A stretch of 64,000 bases of DNA from Anaspis maculata (lineage: Eukaryota; Arthropoda; Insecta; Coleoptera; Scraptiidae): contig OX421964.1 in the NCBI GenBank assembly GCA_949128115.1, forward strand, positions 45,238,601 to 45,302,600. Reading direction: 5' to 3'. Positions 35,893 through 48,127 of this stretch are shown piece by piece. The position numbers and the translations under genes were made by a program. The notes beneath the pieces were generated by a model. That model did no database searches. It saw only the letters and a program-made list of their open reading frames with translations, and was not told where the DNA came from. The stretch's first letter is position 1. The number at the start of each line of letters is the position of its first letter.

Positions 35893-37976
35893 ATTAAAAT
35901 TATTAAATTCTGCGAAAACGTGCATTTTTAAAAATAAACCTTAAAAATTTCAACTCAGACACTGAAATGTTTTTGAATGAAAAGTAATGAAGTCAGCAAA
36001 TGTGAAATAGTATATTGTGTGGTTATAGTACAGAAAGTGTCATATTCCTGGCCGTGGCCGACGACGAAATCTTGCAGTCTCCGACTCCAGTCTAATGACA
36101 TTGGTCTGATTGACACTTTTTTCTGGCCGGCGCGGCGGCCAGAAAAATATCCAATATTCCTTGCCGGCAGCCAGAAAGTTTTTTCCGTACTGTTATTTTT
36201 TGTTACTGGGGTCACTAAAGCAATCATCGTCCATTTTGTGACCTGGTAGTAGGCTAGAAAATCACTTCTTTCTCTCTGATCGGCTAAAAATATTATTTCA
36301 AAGCAGTCGTAGAAAAAAGTTCCAGTCATCGATTGAAAGGTCAAGTCACACAGTCATCAGTGTAATTATACATGCTATTACGATAGAATCCCCACTGATG
36401 GTTGTCTGAGATTGCACTCTAATTTGATGGCGCAGGCGCCAGCTGCTATAAGTTTTCCGAAAAGGATAAAAAATCGAAAACTGCGTGCTGTAGACAATTC
36501 CAGTTTCACACACTACCATCGGCCCGTTTAGTGGTAAAACACTAAAGTAACTAGTGTTTTATGTAAATCAGCCCGCGAGTTATTTGCATTTCCAGGATTC
36601 GCCCGCCCGTATCCTCCTTGCAACACTATCTTCACATTTAATTTAAACGGGCAGTTTTCAGGCAATAAAAATGCACGCCTTCTGGTCTCATGAAAAACCG
36701 TCTTTTTATTTATTACGCTCTCTCCTAGTCCCTGACCCGATCGCCGCGCAGCGTCCTGGATTTCGACGGGAATCCACCGGGAAAACCGCAACGCGAACCC
36801 GCCCCGTGCTGGTCCCGACTAAGGGGAAGAGATAAGTTTTTCTTCCGACCGAGAAATTTGTTGCAATCCACGAAACATTTATACACATTAACATCGCAGG
36901 TTATTTATCGCGTCTGGCCCCTTTTAACTTTCGCGTTTTGTTTATTGCCCCGGCTATTTACTGTGCCGTGGGATTATTGCCGGGTTTGGAGAAAATATTG
37001 CGCGAAATCCTATCCTCTCTCGTTTTGCGTTAGTCGGAATCCGTGCGAGAGGGGTGAAAAATTAAATTTTGTGTTTTTGTTTTGAGTTTCTGGAGGGAGG
37101 ATTCTAGGAGGCCCCGAAGGGCACGCGGTGGTTGTGCTACAGGGACGAATAGGCAGGTGCATCAAGGCGGCTAATAAGGGTGGCTTCAGTGAATTTGCCA
37201 GCCTCAGATGTTCCACAAACAAACAGGCAAAAATCAACATTTGGTGTACGATGCCACTTGAAGATGGCAGCAGAGCGAACACGTCCGCTGTTATTGTTGT
37301 TGTTTAAGGTACATTGGCGCTGAAAAAATAAAGGTGAGTATAGTTCCGCATGGACCTGTATCTAAACTGGACTTATAATAGCGTACATTGTACATTGCCA
37401 TGGCCCCAAATACTGAGCAGACAAATCCGCCATATGGTAGTTATCAAACACTGGTTAATCAACGCAACCACAACGGGCATTAATCAGACATTTAACACGC
37501 TTGATCGCAGTTTAAGTACTTAGAGAAAAGTTAATCGCTAAATTCATACTTGCAGAACTTGAATCAGATGTAAATATCTTGTTGAATAGTTTTTTGACTA
37601 TTGTCAATGAAATAAAATAGCAGCGGCCATGAAAAATTCGCCAATCAGTGGCTCTTCAAACTTCTTACGATGCGTTTTTTAGGTCAAGCAAATTTCGTTC
37701 AATTTATAAACGAGTAGGTATAATATCTACAAAAACCAAACTCAAATGAAAATTTGATGTTTCCGTAGGCATTTGAGAACTGTTGTTATGTTATCCACGA
37801 TTTAACGCCCAGTTCGGGGATATTGTTAGGCCTGGTGCTCTGATAAGCAGCCCGCAGAGTTTAAAAAATACAGGTCCACGACCTGGATCCATAAAAAAAG
37901 TTGAAAGCTGCCTAGTCGACTGAGGTGCGCGTGCGTGCGATTCCCTGTGTTCAAAAAGCTCGCGCAGAATCTGAAA
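35893..37976. other. No gene recognised
   Basis: 36500-37300 is GC-richer and non-repetitive, as around 22.5 kb and 28.5 kb. Short frames on both strands show no domains. Confidence 0.45.
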
Positions 37977-38110
37977 TAGTATATTATTATACGAGTTTAA
38001 TAAGACGAAGTTTGTCGCACGACTGTTTTTGGGGCACGACGAACGCAGTGAGGAGGATCCCAAAGGAAGGAGTGCGACAAAACGTCTTATTAAACGAGTG
38101 CAATATACTA
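37977..38110. mobile_element. Hairpin MITE family H, intact copy 1
   Basis: Begins agtatattattatacgagtt and ends gagtgcaatatacta. Arms include 'aataagacg' and 'tgtcgcac/gtgcgaca'. Confidence 0.8.
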
Positions 38111-38245
38111 TTTTGCCTAAAATATTTGAAAGAAATTAAAGAATTCTGGAGGTAGCAATGCCTTTCAGTGTCATAAAAGTCAAGCGCCAGTACGACACGC
38201 GTTTGCGTGTCGAAAAGTAACCAGTACGATACGGGAGTAGATAAT

Positions 38246-38377
38246 AGTATATTATAATACAAGTTTTATAAGACATCGTATTGTCACACGCGTCATTTTG
38301 AAGCACGAGGAGCGAAGCGACGAGTAGTTCAATTGACAAGTGTGACAATAGGTCTTATAAAACGTGTGTTATATACA
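38246..38377. mobile_element. Hairpin MITE family H, intact copy 2
   Basis: Same layout as 37977-38110: agtatattataatacaagtt at the left and cttataaaacgtgtgttata at the right, with 'attgtcacac/gtgtgacaat'. Confidence 0.8.
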
Positions 38378-39694
38378 ATTTTTTCCTATTTTGCAACTAT
38401 TCCATGCTTGTTTCAATAAAAAAATGTAAAATATGTGCCTCTGCTAACAAAATTGTTGGGAACTGCTCTTGATGGTGAAAGCACAGTTTATCATCAGAAA
38501 TGAGCCGTATTCTTCTGAAATAAACCCCTTCTGCGAAGTGATGTCACTAAGCTGTCTATAGGAAAACAGTTTTATTACTTTTATTAGTGCAGGAATGTTT
38601 CTTTTATTGTATTAGGTATGTAGGGGAGACTGGGGAAGGTTGGTAGGTACTTGTACATATTGAACCTCAGTGAGAAACTGATTCAATGCAGAGGGCGCAA
38701 ATGTTTCAAACAATATAAGAAGATTCATCTGCAGTGTTTTAATTATTTTTGTTTTTTTCTTCATTCTTCATAAGTTTTCTAATATTAGTGTTTCTTGGCA
38801 TAAAATTAAATTTTTTTAGATGTGTTTTTACATTTTTCTTCGATGTACAACGCACATACAGATTTTTCTTGATAGTTGATTAATAGCTTTTTGCCCGGCA
38901 AAATAACTATTAACATTGCGAAGAAATTATTCTAATGGATACTGTATCAGACCTTCCGATCATCTTAGGTAGGGAGAGTAACCTTGCAGAACCTATTTCA
39001 TTTGAAAATTTATAACAAAATCCTTATATATTTCTTTAATGAAATGCTATATTGTGTGGAACAAATTTACCACCATTCATTTTCAACCAAAATGATCCAG
39101 ATGAATGCAATGACCCAATAATAGAGGTGGTGATTTTTGTGGAAATCGTAATCACCCTTTACAGTTTCCCCTATTCTTAAATTTACCAGTCGCTCTTGAA
39201 TTTTATTATCGTGATGAATCGCTCTCCTACTGGGTAAAAATTTGAAATTCGGCCAAATAGCAGCTCAAGTGAAAATTCATCACCTTGGTAAAATCTAAGA
39301 ATGGTGGTGAGTTCAAAATAAGACGTTAAGGATGGCCTCTTCATGGCACATTATTTCAATAACATTAATTTCGCAATCAAGTAGATATACCTACATGGAT
39401 TTTGATTTTACACTACATCGTACTTTTCTCATAGGTAGGTTAGATAGGATTTTCTCAGTTCTCAGTTGACTATTCCTCCATCAAAACTGTTTAAAACAAC
39501 ACAAATACAATTCACTCTAAATGGAATTACTTTGTGGTCTCACCTGGTATGGCTACCCTACCTACCTAACGCGTTGGCAATGAGTCGTCACAAATTCCTT
39601 TCTACTACCTATCGATTAAAAGCAAAATTTTATCTTTCAAGTAAATACACATCAATAATGCGTGATTATCTCTACCCTTTGACCTTGAAAGTGA
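38378..39694. other. No gene recognised
   Basis: AT-rich intergenic DNA upstream of the first P450. Its promoter should lie at the right end. Confidence 0.45.
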
Positions 39695-39700
39695 TATAAT
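39695..39700 (+). promoter_or_regulatory. Possible TATA element of P450 gene 1
   Basis: TATAAT lies 70 bases before the ATG at 39770. Weak match; position alone supports it. Confidence 0.3.
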
Positions 39701-39769
39701 GCACAATTAAAACGCCACTTGATCGCAGCTCCTCAATACACATTAGTATTGTCCAAGACATCCGCGAAG

Positions 39770-41572
39770 ATGCTCGTTTCAAGCGGGCTGGTGTCGTCCG
39801 CCGTCGAACTGTTGATTGTTTTTCTCGTATCCGTTATCGTCTTTTTCTACGCCTACTACCAGTACTGCTTCACTTACTGGAAAAAGAAAGGACTGCCTCA
39901 AGCGAATCCGACATTCCCAACGGGAGATCTGGCTGCTGCAGCTTTCGGTCGGAAAAGCGTGTTCCTCCGCATCGAAGAACTCTACAACGAATTCAAAGCT
40001 AAAGGCATAAAAAATGCGGGACTGTACTACTTCAACGGTCCCATCTATTTCCCAGTCCATCCGGAAATGGTGAAACGGGTCATGGTAACAGATTTCAACT
40101 ATTTCGTAGACAGAGGCATGTACATGGACAAAGACAAAATCCCCCTGAGCTACCACATGTTCTCCATGAACGGCGAAGAGTGGCGCAGCATCCGTACCAA
40201 GTTCACACCCACTTTCACTTCTGGAAAAATGAAGAACATGTACAACATTCTGCTGCACTGCACTGAAAATTTGATCAAAACCCTGGAACCCCACGCGGAC
40301 AATGGCGAAACTATAAATATCAAACAGATTCTGACCCGGTTTACTACGGACGTGATAGGGTCTTGTGCTTTTGGCATTGACTGCAACAGTTTGGTGGAAC
40401 CCGACACGGATTTCGTCAAGATGGTCGAAAAAATCTTCCATCCGCCCACCTGGAGGCTCCTTAAAGTGGCGCTGGAAGAAGGCCCGCAGAATCCCGGCAA
40501 TTTGATCAAGGTCACACACGAAGACGCCAAAGTTCAGCAGTTCTTCATAGACTTGGTTCGAGACACGATCAAGTATCGCGATGAGAACAAAATCAAGAGG
40601 GACGACTTTTTGAATATCTTGATGCAGATGAGGGATTCCGAAGAGGGAATGTCCTTCAATGCGATCGTAGCTCAAGCGTTTTTGTTCTTCACTGCTGGGT
40701 TTGAGACGTCCTCGGCAACCATGAGCTCTTGCCTGCATCAGTTGTGCCAAAACCAAGATCTCCAAGAAGAGCTTCGAAATGAAATTCAAGATACATTGGG
40801 CACTGACAGCGCGAAATATACTTACGAAGACATTCTTGGTCTGCCTTTGCTTGACAGGACTATCAAAGGTAGGTCTTGGAATTCTGATACGAGTGACTTC
40901 AGATGAATACTTTTTTGTGCTCATACCCCATTTGGAGAAAGCAATAATTATGCTTTCCATACTTTATATCAACAATTTTTATTCGTGAAGGAAATTACAA
41001 AATTATATAAAATAAATAAAGGATAATGTAAAATATCCATACTTGACTGCTTTTTTTCTTTTTTGCAGAAACTCTAAGAAAGTACCCTCCAGTGGGACTG
41101 CTCAACAGGATATGCGTCAAGGACTACAAAATCCCAGACAGTGATGTCGTGATAGAAAAAGGAACCCCTGTCATTATTTCAGTATTGGGACTGCACAGAG
41201 ATCCCGAGTACTTCCCTGATCCCATGAAGTTCGATCCGGAACGTTTCAACGGCGAAAAGAAAATCGTGCCGTACAGTTATTTACCTTTCGGCGATGGTCC
41301 AAGGAATTGCATCGGTTTGTTATTGCTTTCTCCATTAATGCTGTACTAATAGCTATCGCAGCTCAATTTGATTTTAACGACCACCTTAACGTTTTACAGG
41401 TTTGAGATTTGGATTGATGCAGACCAAATTGGGAATGGCGACACTCCTGAATCATTTCAGGTTCTTGCCCAGCCTCTTGACAACTGAAGAAATCGAGATA
41501 GATCCCACCACGACTACTATAGTGATGAATGTGAAAGACGAGAGTATTTTCGTGAAGATTCTCAAAAGCTGA
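39770..41572 (+). CDS. Cytochrome P450, CYP6-like (gene 1)
   Basis: Microsomal haem-thiolate monooxygenase of clan CYP3; CYP6 enzymes oxidise plant toxins, insecticides and endogenous lipids. Exons 39770-40868, 41069-41314 and 41400-41572 join exactly to 505 residues, the normal length. Visible motifs: an N-terminal membrane anchor followed by the YWKKKGLP hinge; helix C WRSIR (residue 138); helix I AGFETSS (309); ETLR of helix K (367-370); PERF (423-426); and the haem loop FGDGPRNCIG, whose Cys ligand is residue 447. The ATG is chosen because the anchor follows it directly; an upstream in-frame TTG is not a start. Its tandem partner is at 44908, with introns at the same two places. The gene looks functional. 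Subfamily not assigned. Confidence 0.9.
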
Positions 41573-41596
41573 GTTGCTCCAGTTTTCGATATTGTC

Positions 41597-41602
41597 ATTA
41601 AA
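41597..41602 (+). terminator. Variant poly(A) signal ATTAAA of P450 gene 1
   Basis: Lies 25 bases after the TGA; the second most common poly(A) hexamer. Confidence 0.4.
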
Positions 41603-43108
41603 TGGAAATATACTTCAATTCTTATTCATATTAGGTACCTGATTATGTATATTGATGTGTATACGAGGGTGTTTCACCTCGTGTTTCACTTTAAATCTGC
41701 CACCTTTCAAAGGATGATAGAAAATTAAAATTAGTCCATTTCTCTACGTTGCTGTGTGTTCAATAGTAATACCTCTAGTAATACTAGTAATGTAATAGTA
41801 ATACCCTTAGTAATACTAGTAATGTCAAGACCTCGGTCAAGACATGAAATGTACATAGGTAGGTACCTACAGTAATATCACGACGTGCTCCTGAAACACA
41901 AAATAATATAGGTAGGTATTTATTTACAAAGAATTGCCTACATCATTATCTAAAGATAATGATAGGAAGCCTCGCCAAGAAAATTGGTTTACTTCTAAAA
42001 AAGCTATGTAACAAGCGTTTAAATAAATTCAACGTCAAAGTAGGCGAGCTCAGGATGCAAGGGTAAGTCTTGGACCATGGGATAAGTTTTCATTTTTTCA
42101 CGTCCGATAATAAGTAACTTGGACATGTACAGTTATGGCGACCGAAAGTTGGAAACACCTGTCGAACGTGTCAAATTTTTAATTCAATTTACGACCGTAT
42201 GATCAAAATTTGGGAAGATAACTGTGCTGTCAAAAATTGAAAGAGAGTACCTACCTACTTGTGTTTATATGTACTTAGCTTGTTATAAATATATTATTCG
42301 TTTTACTTCCTTGCTTATTTTTGTTATTTTGCTCCTAAATGAATAACCCAATTACAGGAAGATCTGGTGTAATGAAACTTTGTTTCTTTGCCGACGTTTC
42401 GTTTTTTATTAAGACATTCTCGAGGCGTTAAAAACTTGTAAAGAGATGAAAATAATGCTTGTTATGTTCTCAAATGCTTGTGCAAAATAGGTGTCGAGCC
42501 AAAACAGAGATTTGATTAGCCGCAAGATGGCGGCGGAACGACATAATCCAGCTCGAATGTAAGATCGTCTATATAAGACAAGAGTGAGTTCCCAACTTCC
42601 AAACGTCATTGTATCAAAAAATTGTTCAAAACGAGCTTGTTTTAATCTACCTGAGGCCTCACTTTTGGGTCCATTATAACCATGTCTCCAATGCTTGGCG
42701 CCCCTACCGTTCAGTCCCCTACCAGCCGAACCGTCGACCAACTCTAGGACACGGCCAGGGAGGGTGCCACGGCTGGCCAGACTATACCAGTGTAGTCCTT
42801 GGAGGAGTGTAGTCTAAAAGCAGCGCCACCTAGTCTGAGCAATTTTTTTGTTTGATTCGGAGCCATCATACGATTGCTCCATAACAAATCATGGGTATTA
42901 TTACAACACCCTATAGCCAAAGGAGGACTCTTCGAGATCAACGCTATATGTTTGTCCCACCGCCCGTCGACAGTGCCAGTATGCCATGCATGCTTTGTTT
43001 ACTTTCTGCACTAGCACTGCACTCAAATTCAGTTAGCTGTCAAGTATTATTCCCAGATAAGTACTTAGCACTGTTCGACATATTCAGCTTGGTACCATTG
43101 AGTTCAGG
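41603..43108. other. No gene recognised
   Basis: Intergenic DNA between the P450 genes with imperfect short repeats (aatagtaatacc, aggtaggtacc). Short frames only. Confidence 0.45.
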
Positions 43109-43943
43109 TATAGTACGTTCACTCCTACAGTGATTCTAGTTGGCTGTGAGATTTTGTTTCTAAGTTTTCAAATGTGAAATAGAGAAAATCTCCAAAACTT
43201 TGTGGTTGGCTACTCCGGCGATATTCGGCACAATAATTCATGATGAAACACAAGTCGTCCAGACCACTTTTGAAACACATTTTTTTGCGCATTTCCTCTG
43301 CAGATAGATAGAACATTTTTGCAGGACGTGATGTCTGACGCTTTTGACATTTAGCAGTTGTCAAAAATATTTTTAACCTCGCGAAGCCAGTTCAACTTTT
43401 CGATGCTTCAAACTAAAAATATACAAGCCCTTCCAGTCGAAAAGACACGCCAAGCCCTGGATATTTTTTGCCAAAACAAGGATCGCCGCGGCGGTCTGTC
43501 ATGTGCAGGAGAATCTTTGTGTAAAAAGTTTACTTGACCCAAATTTAAAATAAAAAAAACAGCCGCTCAAAGTTACGTATTGGACCGAAATTGATGTGAG
43601 TACCTTCAGTTTAACATTACCTTTCGTTTTGGGACTTGGTGGGACGAGTTTTTGTCGGCTTGACTGAATGGCCGCCGTCAAGATGACTTAGATTGAAAGC
43701 GTCTCCGTGCGGTTTTGGTGTCCAAATGACCGTATCACAGCTCTGCGCCCCCCTAGTCGCACTTCCACGTATGACAAGGTCAGTTTTCCAAGGTTTTGAT
43801 ATATATTTGATAAGAAACATAACTTTACTTTCAGAGGAGCCAGTTTCACACCAGGTAAAAAGGCGGCAAGCCTACAATGCTAAAGTAGAAAATTTGCCCA
43901 GCCAACTAGAATCACAGTAGAAGTGAGTGAATCGCTACTATAG
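43109..43943. mobile_element. TIR element family T, copy B (835 bp)
   Basis: Reverse-complement match to copy A (30258-31186) over most of its length, for example 'ccagccaactagaatcacag' at the right and 'gtgattctagttggctgtga' at the left. Internal differences include a deletion near the middle. Confidence 0.75.
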
Positions 43944-44860
43944 CACTAACGGCCCCAACTTCCTTTTTCTGGTATACAGAGCTAAGTCAGTCTTTGTCGG
44001 GTTCTTCTCCCATTTTGTTGACAATAATTAATTATTAACCTTGAATTGACTAATTTCGATGCCACGGATCGTAGATGTCATATCAACATTGACCCACGAT
44101 TACACGCACAAAACATACTGTTATTAATATTAATTACTATAAATACCTACTTGCTAATAGCAGACGTAATAATAAACGTTGTGTTATTATGATCTCATTT
44201 ATTCATCAAATCCCTGGAAAAAAATGGAAATTATGTAGAGTTGTGAGATTATTGTTTCGTACAGCTGCAATTTACCTAGGTATTTAATGTTTAGAAAATT
44301 TTGGTTTCAAGACTATCTCAATTGAAGGATCCAATACAAGAACCAGCCAAGTCTATTTTAGATAAATGGTGAAATCGCTAAGTCGAAAAATCCGATCAAC
44401 TTCAGAAAAGTTAGTAGTGGACTGAAAAATTCTTCCAGTAGTCATTAGTGTTGTGTCTAAATTTCCACCCCTCTGCTATTTTTTTTCCGGAGTTGATTAG
44501 ATTTTTTGACTAAGCACTACTATTTATTCCACAATGGACTTGACTGGTTCTTGCATTGGACTCTTCAACTTAGAACTGCGAAAGCTCCGACTGTCATCTT
44601 TAAAACCTGCTAAGTTACAAATATTCACTTAATATTTGTTCTGTACTTAATTATTCTGTACCTGTATCGAAGAACTGATTTTTCCTGTGTCCAGAACTTA
44701 TACATACTTACAATAATAATATGGATATAATTATTGTAGGTAGTACCTTTTTAACGAGTTTAGTGGTTTTACATAACTATCACAAAGGTCGCAAAATTTT
44801 GTGCTACCATTTCTTTTGCGCAACATGTTTTTATCTGTAGAAAATTCGCTGTTGTCATCA
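43944..44860. other. No gene recognised; upstream of P450 gene 2
   Basis: AT-rich. 44320-44580 holds an imperfect inverted pair (aaggatccaatacaagaacc.. / ..ggttcttgcattggactctt), possibly another small foldback. Confidence 0.45.
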
Positions 44861-44867
44861 TATAAAA
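44861..44867 (+). promoter_or_regulatory. TATA box of P450 gene 2
   Basis: TATAAAA, followed 30 bases later by the arthropod initiator-like TCAGTT at 44891-44896, then the ATG at 44908. Confidence 0.65.
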
Positions 44868-44907
44868 CGAGCGAATGTGGTTTGAGGTCCTCAGTTTATT
44901 TTGAAAG

Positions 44908-47900
44908 ATGAACGACACACGAATTCTAAGCTTAGAAGTGGTGGGCGTGTTTCTGCTAACAGTGGTACTAGTATGGTACTTGTACTACCTATACTGCTTC
45001 CAGTACTGGAAAAAAAAGGCTTACCGACACCGCCCCCACGCTTCCCAGCAGGTAATATCACCGTACCTATGCTGGGCCAAGAAAATCTCTACGTCTGCCT
45101 CGAGAACCACTACAAGGACTTGAAGAAGCAAGGTCATAGACATGCCGGAATCTACTTCTTCAACGGGCCAATTTACTTTCCCATCGATCCTAAAATTGTG
45201 AAAAACATCTTGACAACAGATTTCGACCACTTCGTCGACAGAGGCATGTTCGTGCACGAAGAAAAATATCCTCTCAGTGCCCACCTGTTTTCTATCGAGG
45301 GTACTAAATGGAGAAACTTGCGTACGAAGTTGTCGCCGACATTCACTTCTGGAAAACTTAAAACCATGTACGAGATTTTCGAGAAGCATACAGAAACTCT
45401 AATGGAAATCATGGAACCTAAAGCTAGAAACGGCGAAGATGTGAACATCAAGTATATTTTGATGAACTTCACCTCTGACATCATAGGTGCTGCCGCGTTC
45501 GGTCTCGAATGCAACACCATGAGAAATCCAGATTCTGAATTCGCGCATGTGTTGCACAGAATTTTCAACCCATCACTGTGGTTGATTTTCACAACAGTCC
45601 TGGAACAAGGCATGCAGAATCCTGGGAACATCCTGAAAATCATGGCTAGTGACAAAACTGTCGAGCACTTCTTCACTCGCATCGTCAAAGATACCGTCAA
45701 GTACCGACAAGACAACAAGATCGTCCGTAATGATTTCTTGTCGCTTCTGCTGGAGGTTCAAGAGAAGGAGGGACTGTCGATCAACGAAATGATTGCGCAA
45801 ACTTACTTGTTTTTCCTGGCTGGATTTGAGACGTCGTCTTCGACGATGAGCTATTGCTTGCACGAACTGGCACATAACCAAGAGCTGCAAGACAAATTAC
45901 GCAAGGAAGTGGTTGAAAATTTAGGAAAGGACCCTACCAAGTACACTTACAATGACATATTGAAATTACCGTACTTGGACAAAGTTGTTAAAGGTGAGGT
46001 ATCGGGAATTTCGATTTTACTATTTTGTCATTTTCCCATTCCTATTTCATCAAAGATGTCTTGGGTGTTGATTTTCGAAACGGACAAGCAAGAATTAGTG
46101 AAAAATTACTACAATAATTTATCTGGTTGTGACCACGCAATGACCAGTTTTGTTCATTTTTAGAAACTTTAAGACTCTACCCAGTTATTGGAACCCTGAA
46201 CAGAATTTGTGTCAAGGATTACAAAGTTCCTGGAACCGATGTAGTAATAAAAGAAGGAACTCCAGTTATCATGTCCATGTTGGGCCTTCAGAGAGATCCT
46301 GAGTATTTCCCGGATCCACTGAAATTCGATCCTGAACGCTTCGATGAACATAATTCTATAGTTCCATTCACGTACCTGCCGTTTGGTGAAGGACCTAGGA
46401 TTTGCATTGGTATGACGATTTTATATTTTCTATTGCCTAACGGCTCAATTTCAAGCCAGGTGGTGCCAAGTTGTGGTCGTGCAAACTGCCAAATGCAGCG
46501 GCCTGATTGACCAAAACAGGTTGTTTTGCGCCGTTGCCATAGTAATCCGACGCAACTTGGGGACGCAAGCGACTTCAAATTATCGGGCCCTAACTTAAAG
46601 GTGTTTGGTTTCACGTCATTATACATAAACCTACATTATTGTGTCATATCTCTGTGTGTCATATAGAGTGTGTCCCAGATTCAAGCCTCCATTATAAGTA
46701 ACTTGATATATATAAAATTTATTTAAAATCATGTAAAATTGACACAAGTACAATGTACATCAATGTAGAAGACTAAAGTATAGATTAAACAAATCAGCTT
46801 AAATAAAAAATCTCTTCAAGAGAGGTCGAATTCGGAAGACCTCCCAGAATGCTGGCGGCGTTTCCCCTTTGCACAGCAAGACTGATTCTTTGAATGAGAA
46901 AATACTTGGAGCGCCGATCACCTGATTCTGAATTGAGCATTGAGCCAATAGAAGTGACGAAATTCAGTGCCTCCTTGCTCCACGCTCCCATTGTCTCCAC
47001 AGCAAATGCCACAAAATGATAAGATTTTTTTATGTCTGAGGATTATAGGAGATACAAAGTCGGTTAAATCAGGAAAGTTTTTCTGAATTTTATAGCTATT
47101 TCAATTCTGCAAACAATATCGTACAGTATCAATAAAAGTGTTCGATGTGAGTGTGTGTCGATGTAAATTGCCACTTTGGACTTACTATTTTGAAATGCTG
47201 ATTAAAATAAACTTACTGACGCACAAATGTGCCAACCTTAGACAAATAGAATGATGCTACTGAGCAGATAGCACTCGATTATTATGACAGTCGGAATTTT
47301 TGACCGTGAAGTTTTTGATACTTTTTTTCAAAAATGATTTTCAGACAGGTTGTGAATGTGATACATCGCTGTGGAGAAAAAAAACAATTGACGTCCATGA
47401 GAAAACAAAAGTTGATAGTCTTATCTTGGAAATAAAAAAAGATGGAAGAAAACTGATAACATTTTGAGCGCGCCTCAAAAAAATGCCTTGATAATGTCAA
47501 ATAAGTCCCAATTATGTAAAATTATCACTAAAGAAGTTATCGTCAAATAAAGAAGTGCACGTTTCTAGTTTTTCCAGATAATTCAAAAACCAAAAAAGAT
47601 AATCAAAATCTGTTTGACGATTTGAAATAGTTTTAAAATTTTTAAAAACTTTCCTAATTCAACCGACTTTGTATGTCCTATAATAACAAAGTCACCCATA
47701 GTGGGGACTAGAATCGGGGACACACTGTACCTATATAAAAACCAAGTATTTGCTCATGCTCCGATTTTGTAGGAGTTGCCAGGTAAATTGTCCTTGAAAC
47801 TTCTTCAAAATCAGAGTATAAGCGACTCCGTTTTATACATATTGCCCATTTATTATATTACAAAATTACGTGATTTCAGGTATGCGTTTTGGGAATCTGC

Positions 47901-48049
47901 AAACTAAGTTGGCGATAGCTGTTTTGGTTTCACAGTTTAAATTTTTACCAAGTTCCAAAACACCTAAAGTGATCGAATTTGATAAGATTTCATCAACTTT
48001 AAGCATGGGTCAGAAATATGGGCTGTTTTCGAAAGTTGTTAAGTTATAA
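44908..48049 (+). CDS. Cytochrome P450, CYP6-like (gene 2), frame broken in an A-run
   Basis: Tandem paralogue of the P450 at 39770. Pieces: 44908-45993, 46164-46409 and 47880-48049, with the same intron positions and phases as gene 1. Conserved motifs: anchor (EVVGVFLLTVVLVWYLYYLY), YWKKK hinge, helix C WRNLR, helix I AGFETSS, ETLR, PERF and haem loop FGEGPRICIG. After the hinge the reading frame shifts: eight A's at 45010-45017 stand where nine would keep YWKKK-GLP in frame. As written, translation continues 71 codons into the wrong frame and stops. With one more A the product would be about 500 residues. Everything after the break is intact, including the last exon, so either a base is missing in the read or assembly, or the pseudogene is very young. 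Intron 2 is about 1.5 kb, swollen by a nested transposon. Confidence 0.85.
46664..47729. mobile_element. Foldback element in P450 intron, with LINE inside
   Basis: Ends tagagtgtgtcccagattc and gaatcggggacacactgta, TA-type. Inner arms 'aggagatacaaagtcggtta' near 47048 and its inverse near 47680 belong to the same family as 51620-53145. The left arm is interrupted between about 46692 and 47033 by the LINE fragment. Confidence 0.65.
46794..47024 (-). pseudogene. C-terminal fragment of a non-LTR reverse transcriptase ORF
   Basis: The minus-strand frame carries AFAVETMGAWSKEA, GDRRSKYFLIQRISLAVQ and RGNAASILG, a pattern recognised from the C-terminal end of animal LINE polyproteins (ETLGxW..EA, GD.R...L.QRIS.A.QRGNA). 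It ends in TGA, followed on the minus strand by an AT-rich tail. Only the 3' end is present, as expected from 5'-truncated insertion. Confidence 0.65.
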
Positions 48050-48121
48050 TACCTACTTAATAATAATAATAATTCAAGACTGTGTAAAAAATGTTGTGAT
48101 TTATTGTTTTTCATGGTAAGA

Positions 48122-48127
48122 AATAAA
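48122..48127 (+). terminator. Poly(A) signal AATAAA of P450 gene 2
   Basis: Lies 73 bases after the TAA of the last exon. Confidence 0.5.

Noticed and set aside
37977..38377. CRISPR-like repeats
   Set aside because: The two similar units are palindromic MITEs with TA-rich ends, not short repeats with spacers; the genome is eukaryotic.
39779..40960. A 393-codon open frame antisense to P450 gene 1
   Set aside because: It mirrors the P450 coding sequence and shows no domain; an antisense shadow.
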